The position numbers and the translations under genes were made by a program. A stretch of 64,000 nt of DNA. Origin: Liolophura sinensis. Lineage: Eukaryota > Mollusca > Polyplacophora > Chitonida > Chitonidae. The stretch covers positions 83,124,644-83,188,643 of the forward strand of contig NC_088295.1 in the NCBI RefSeq assembly GCF_032854445.1, written 5' to 3'. Shown here one piece after another: positions 59,057-64,000 of this stretch. The notes under the pieces were generated by a model. That model saw nothing but the letters and a program-made list of their open reading frames with translations. It searched no databases and was not told the origin of the DNA. Positions within the stretch are counted from its first letter, which is position 1. Each line of letters opens with the position of its first letter.

Positions 59057-61378
59057 TCAGAAGAAGACATTGCTTAATGGTTGTGAGAAGCGGCTTGGAG
59101 GTCGAATCGATCGATTCCTATAGACACAGAGAGACGTCACTCCGCTTCCCTACTTGACTCTCTAATGAATGGATCAATGTTCTTGGTCCCTTTATGACCT
59201 CTGTAGCTTTAAACACATCGTTGAGTAATGGCAAGCTACAGTTACGGCTGTTTTTCTAAAACAAAGCAGTATGTGTTGAACAAGATTTATACATGTAACT
59301 GTGTGAGCTGCTGTTTTACTTGAAACAACCGTTAAACTTTTACGGTAAACCGGACAACATGATGATCATTACCGGTTACTGGAGGGTTTGTATGGAATGT
59401 GATATTGAGCAAAAAGAAATATACATATATTAAGTATAAAAACAAAATATGTAAAATATCAAAAAAAAACATAATTCTTTTCTGTCTTCTTTTTTGAGAG
59501 CAACGTGAAAGCCAAATCGTAGTAACAAGAAACCACAATTTTTTGTTTGCCGATGTTCTTGCTTTCATGCTTACCAGTCCCATTATTGTATTGCTATTTG
59601 CAACTTTCACGAAATGGTAGAATAGGCCCTGACTAGCTCGCCCGTTAAAAATACCCCATTATCGGACATCTCTGATATTTGACCATCGAAGTTGAGTGTT
59701 CAAATATGGTTGATGCTTGTTCGACTGTGACCGTACGTCAGAATTGATTTGACTTGATGTTTTTGCTGTTCAACCGCATGACACAAAGAGTATGTGTTGT
59801 CAGAAGATGTCAGGCACATTGTTCTTGATGAGGCATGGTTGTGCCGTCCACATTGCTCTGCTCGTCCTAGCACGGTCATCATATAAGGCCCTCATAACAT
59901 AGATGGAAGAAAAAGGTTGACTGAATAACACTCGGTAATCATTTAGTCTCATTGTATAAGAACCGATGGTGCAAAGACGAGCAATAGATAACCTTAAAAA
60001 TGCAATATGTACATGCAGCAATAAATAAGCTACTGGGGTATACCCAAACTGAATGCAGCCGTCATATGTAGTGCGTCACTACACTTCCCAGAGGTATTTG
60101 CAAATACCTGGGATTAAGCGGAATTAGATATAAACCCTGAAGGTTTCAAGGATCCATCTCACTATTTTCCAGAAAGTGCAATAAATCACCGATTCGGAAG
60201 TATGTGAGGTCAAATTTGGACACTTCTCTTGGTAATTTTTCTGGTAATGTTTTGAGACGTGTTTGAAATGATGTGCATGTACAATGATCAAGCACTCCAG
60301 CGTACGTTACTATCGGCAAGAAGTACAGACACGATAGAAGCAAGGACCCATCAGGTGTATTGCTATTATACTAATATCAAAGTTACAATGATCTCTTTAT
60401 TGGTATTATCGACAAAAATTGATGCATTAGTCGTTCCCATGAGCATACACATCCAGATATAAGCCGTGTCATCTGAGACATGTATTATCTTGTTAAGTTC
60501 GTGTTAATCCGAGTGAACATAATCCACTTCTTGGTTTATAAATGGACTTACTGCTACAAAGCCGTTCTTAGTATAACCTTTTGTAAACAGAAAATAGAGG
60601 ACTTTAGCAGGTAGATTGTTTTAGAATTGTAGAAGTATAGACGAGTCGATATATATGTGAGTAAATGAATGTCTCTGTACATTCGGTATAATGCAGTTTG
60701 TGCCGGTACGCATACGGATACCTAAATGTTGTAAGTGCATTGAGCCAGAACATTGATTGATACGCTATAGTGACCAGAAAAACGGAAGCAATCAGATTAT
60801 TAAATATATTGAATTATCTGTTCACGTGCAAAAGAGGTACACAGATATTCAAGCAATTATAGGTGAATGCACATTGCGATGGAATTGTCCGTTCGGTCAA
60901 CCATTTTGTATTATTCATAAAAGTTTTACTGCGCAGAACAGAGCCATACTTAGCTGTAAATATCCACGCTATAGCTACCAAGGGGCTTTGTTTTGCGCTT
61001 TTAGAATTAATAATAAATGTGACCGTACACTGTGTTATGTTCTATACGTCCATTTATACGCACAGTATAGTGTTTCATACCTTAGAGAATTTATCTTCTT
61101 TTACACATGCCCATCTGGTATAGAAACAGTAAGCAACCCTTATTAACTCTTGCATGCACCATATAGTAACAATGGTGCAAGTAAAAAATGTCACTAGCAT
61201 TTCAACAGTTCACATAAAACTTCATGTTTGGGTATGTGGAGGATCGTTTGGTTAAGGCTTAAGGAACTGTTTGGCACATGTTAGCTCAACCCATCGACAA
61301 AAAAACAACTAGATATAGTTTATGACCTCATTTAAGAGCGTTGCAGTGGAGACATTACGGGAGAAGAGCTGCCATGGC

Positions 61379-61411
61379 GTGTGTGTGTGTGTGTGTGTCT
61401 GTGTGTGTGTT
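61379..61411. repeat. GT dinucleotide microsatellite
   Basis: A (GT)n tract with one TCT interruption. Confidence 0.9.
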
Positions 61412-61418
61412 CTAACAT

Positions 61419-61475
61419 CCAGGGGTCTCCCGACTTCGAGGCGGACGTTCTAACCATTAGGCCACCGAAGCGGCC
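61419..61475 (-). mobile_element. tRNA-derived SINE head (family C)
   Basis: On the minus strand the sequence has an A-box-like 'ggtggcctaatggttagaac' followed by 'gtccgcctcgaagtcgggag'. The second half matches the plus-strand fragment at 12565-12650. It lacks a full cloverleaf and so is not called a tRNA gene. Confidence 0.55.
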
Positions 61476-63385
61476 GGTCCTCATGTACAATGCGTAAATG
61501 TTACGTAATGCATATAATATTACTTCTGCTACAAAGCAGGTGAGTAAAAATGATACATGGTATCCGAAGTAACACGAGTCACGTGTACTCGATTACAGCT
61601 TTTGTACTTTCTTGTTATTAAATGCCCATCTTTAGGACCTGCACCTTTCAGTCTGCAATAACTTCCCATTCTCGGTGATATCTCCAGTCGGCCATTCGTC
61701 AACATTTTAAAGGACAATGGCGCAGCCTGTTTCTTCCAGATGAATATTTCGTAGTTCATAAAAGAAAAGGGCATGCCCAAACATGTTTTTATACTTGCAA
61801 CTATACATGCAAAGACAATAGATCATACCGGATGTACTATTCATTTATACTCCAACATATCGTTTGCTTCATATCGCCTTTACTTCATAAATCCGTTTGA
61901 AAGAGAAGCTTTTCTTCACAAACAAATTCTGCTGAGAAGGATTTGTTTGACTACTTTCATTGGTACTAAGCCACTAGTTTTTAATAGTTTGGGCATCACT
62001 GGCTTGAAAGACGTGTTATGAAGCATTAGAAATTCTTTGTGTATAGTAAATTAAACGGTCGGTGAGATTGAAATGCAGAAGAATGAAAAATCTCATACTA
62101 TGTAGCATTAATATACAAATACCATGCGCCTCCTATATACATACACTTTCCATCAGAAGACAATGATATACGATACGTTTAGAAAAACATGAGGTAAAAC
62201 ATGACCCTCGAAGTAACGGAGTAAGTCCACGTAACGGCTTTTTGTCCCAGTGTCACCAAATGGTCGCAGTGTTACCAAATGTTTCACAGTAAACAGTTAA
62301 AATTTGTCTCATCTACAATTTCAAAATGCTTGTTTATATTAAAGTGTAGCCAGTGCTGATGTATTGTTTACAACATAAGAACTACAATGAAAGAAAAGTA
62401 GACAGTAAAATTGTGGAAATGTATAAAATATTTAATAGGGATTGACTTGGTATAGGAAAGAAAAATGCCACATATAACGGACCTTCATGAATTATAGAAC
62501 ATTGTCTTTTAACCTTTCTGTAAGAAGTAAGTTAGTCAGGAGTACACGGTATAGACCTATAAGATACAAAAGCAGCAGTGGGGTTGTGCATATTATATGT
62601 ATATAAGAGACATAACCCACTTTCTCCAAATTGCCTGTTTGCTTGTTACAGCTGTAACGATTTCCTGTCCGCAAAAAGGATTGTACAGGAAGATGGCTTA
62701 TTGGTTCGTCCATATCAGCTCAGAATGGCACGCATACATGGGTAGGCTTACGTATATGACATGATGGAAGTGGAATGTCTTTATACAAACCCAGCAGAAT
62801 AAAATAGCTGCTTGACGGTTAGCGCCGGTTGATCTCGATATCAACCTTACGTCATGGCCACCGAAATCTTCGCAGAAAACCCATCTAAGCCTTTTTATTC
62901 CCGGAGGCGATCAATCACCGAGGCATCATAAAACAATGACTCCAGGAGCTGGATACGAACTGAGGCCACGGCTTCATGGATATGGAACAGTTTTACGCAA
63001 CATACGTATTAGCTGTTTGCGTAGAACCATTAGGCGACTGTGTCCTGACCGAGTAGAGTCTGCAGGCAAGTCTTTTGGCAGTTTGGCCTCGGTCTCATTG
63101 GATTAATGACAGTGTGATGGATTTGATATAGATCTACAGTTCAACCACTCCGTGCATATTTCCGACAGAATCTCTTGAATATTGCATATAACACATACAT
63201 AACGACGGTAGACAGCCAATAAATCCCCGTCTAACTATACAAAGACAAGACGTGCTGGCCACCATGAAATACATCTCGATGTGAATGGAAATTATGAGAC
63301 TAAGGTTTGCTAATGCCTAAACCAGACCACTCGTCGAAACCATGGGAGCGGTTTTGTGGCATTAAATAAAAAGCTTATGACTTTA

Positions 63386-64000
63386 TTATATTGATATAGC
63401 ATAAAAAAGAAGAGCGTTAAGAGATTCGTAATCCTCCTTGTTGTACTTGAATAAACAGACTTCGTGTCTGCCGCTATAGTCTGCCTGTGTCAGGACGAGT
63501 TGACCTAAGGGGGAGTAGGCAATGCACTTGGGTGAAGTCAGTCCGTCTAGGGGGGTGAGGATCTCCCAGAGCCGACCATTCCGCGCCAGTATGTACACCG
63601 TGCTGTTACACACCAAGATGGTGTTGCCGTCGGGATCTGAGCACAGCCCGTACAGATTGATTATCTGGCCTTCCAGCAAGCGGAAATCCTGCCAAGAAAA
63701 GCACCGAAGAAGTCTACCTTCAAAATGGAAGAGTTTTATGCAGCCGTTGCCTGAGTCTGTGACGATGATTTGCTTGTTCCTGTTGACTGCTACAAAGTAA
63801 GGATGGTCCAGCTGCCTTGTACCCTCGCCGTAGGAACCGAAGGCATGGCTGACCCCACCGCTGGGGTACAGCACAGTCACACTGTGCTTCGAAATATCCG
63901 TCACCACCAAGAAATTTTCCTGACTGACGGCTAATCCGTAGGGAAATTCGAACACTCCATTTGTTCCGTACTGAGTGATGTATTCCCCATTCAAGTTAAA
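63386..64000 (-). CDS. NHL-repeat protein, C-terminal part (TRIM-NHL type), truncated by window edge
   Basis: The frame is open from the right edge of the window to the stop at 63386, about 204 codons. It shows at least four blades of an NHL beta-propeller, each with the pattern P-x-G-hydrophobic-A...IIVTDSGNGCIKLF: FPYGLAVSQENFLVVTD, LDHPYFVAVNRNKQIIVTDS, INLYGLCSDPDGNTILV and LTSPKCIAYSPLGQLVLT. The last blades of TRIM2/3/32/71-type proteins and Brat end this way, close to the C-terminus, so a RING/B-box part is expected beyond the window, but it cannot be seen. NHL propellers bind RNA or protein partners. The single long exon without introns is usual for molluscan TRIM-like genes. Confidence 0.8.
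   Translation of the reverse strand, partial: FNLNGEYITQYGTNGVFEFPYGLAVSQENFLVVTDISKHSVTVLYPSGGVSHAFGSYGEGTRQLDHPYFVAVNRNKQIIVTDSGNGCIKLFHFEGRLLRCFSWQDFRLLEGQIINLYGLCSDPDGNTILVCNSTVYILARNGRLWEILTPLDGLTSPKCIAYSPLGQLVLTQADYSGRHEVCLFKYNKEDYESLNALLFYAISI

Larger units (their letters stand above)
56361..63385. other. Intergenic region between the SKAP and NHL-repeat genes
   Basis: No gene could be supported over these 7 kb. Contents: a TTA/TCA trinucleotide tract (57332-57406), a 21-bp minisatellite (57981-58318), SINE and family B repeats (58424-58715), an open frame of unknown status (59056-58748), a GT microsatellite (61379-61411), tRNA-derived fragments (about 61419-61470, and possibly 62820-63070 on the minus strand), and otherwise AT-rich DNA. 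Confidence 0.6.

Noticed and set aside
60757-61146. 129-codon open frame
   Set aside because: AT-rich DNA, no recognised domain, no promoter or splice support; treated as chance.

Overview
This is nuclear DNA from an animal. Genes are split by GT-AG introns of 0.1 to 9 kb, intergenic DNA is AT-rich, and tRNA-derived SINEs and microsatellites are scattered throughout. The frequent acatgtacatgta-like words, the abundant SINE family ending in a conserved 'aagtgaaatattcttgagtacggcgtaaaaca' type tail (shown here only as a description of the family), and a Rho GTPase fused to two BTB domains all point to a lophotrochozoan, most likely a mollusc. That placement is inference. All gene models below were built by hand by joining exons whose splice sites and reading phases agree.

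Layout. (1) About 1.7-12.2 kb, plus strand: the 3' part of an HSPBAP1-like JmjC protein gene; its first exons lie left of the window. (2) 12.2-21.3 kb: mostly non-coding DNA with SINE fragments, a MITE, AT repeats, and one orphan terminal exon of unknown identity (15.57-15.72 kb). (3) 21.3-26.3 kb, plus strand: a three-exon aquaporin with an unusual predicted selectivity filter. (4) 29.3-38.2 kb, minus strand: a ten-coding-exon Rac-like/RhoBTB-like gene (581 aa: GTPase, two BTB domains, C-terminal CAAX box). (5) 38.4-45.3 kb, plus strand: metaxin-2 (263 aa), head-to-head with the Rho gene across a compact shared promoter. (6) 48.0-56.2 kb, minus strand: a SKAP-family adaptor (374 aa: N-terminal helix, PH, SH3), tail-to-tail with metaxin-2. 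(7) 56.2-63.4 kb: non-coding, with a 16-copy 21-bp minisatellite and SINEs. (8) 63.4-64.0 kb, minus strand: the C-terminal end of an NHL-repeat (TRIM-NHL-type) protein that runs off the right edge.

The genes do not form a pathway; this is an ordinary metazoan gene neighbourhood. The most striking theme is that repeats have copied or touched 5' splice sites in three different genes: a minisatellite in the HSPBAP1-like gene whose units each carry a donor-like CAGGTAA; a 33-bp in-frame triplication in the Rho gene that makes three identical donors 33 nt apart; and a SINE in metaxin-2 inserted exactly at a donor, whose target-site duplication left a second donor-like copy downstream. Other points of interest are a ~730-bp fold-back element in a SKAP intron, a nested SINE insertion, and a two-copy MITE family.
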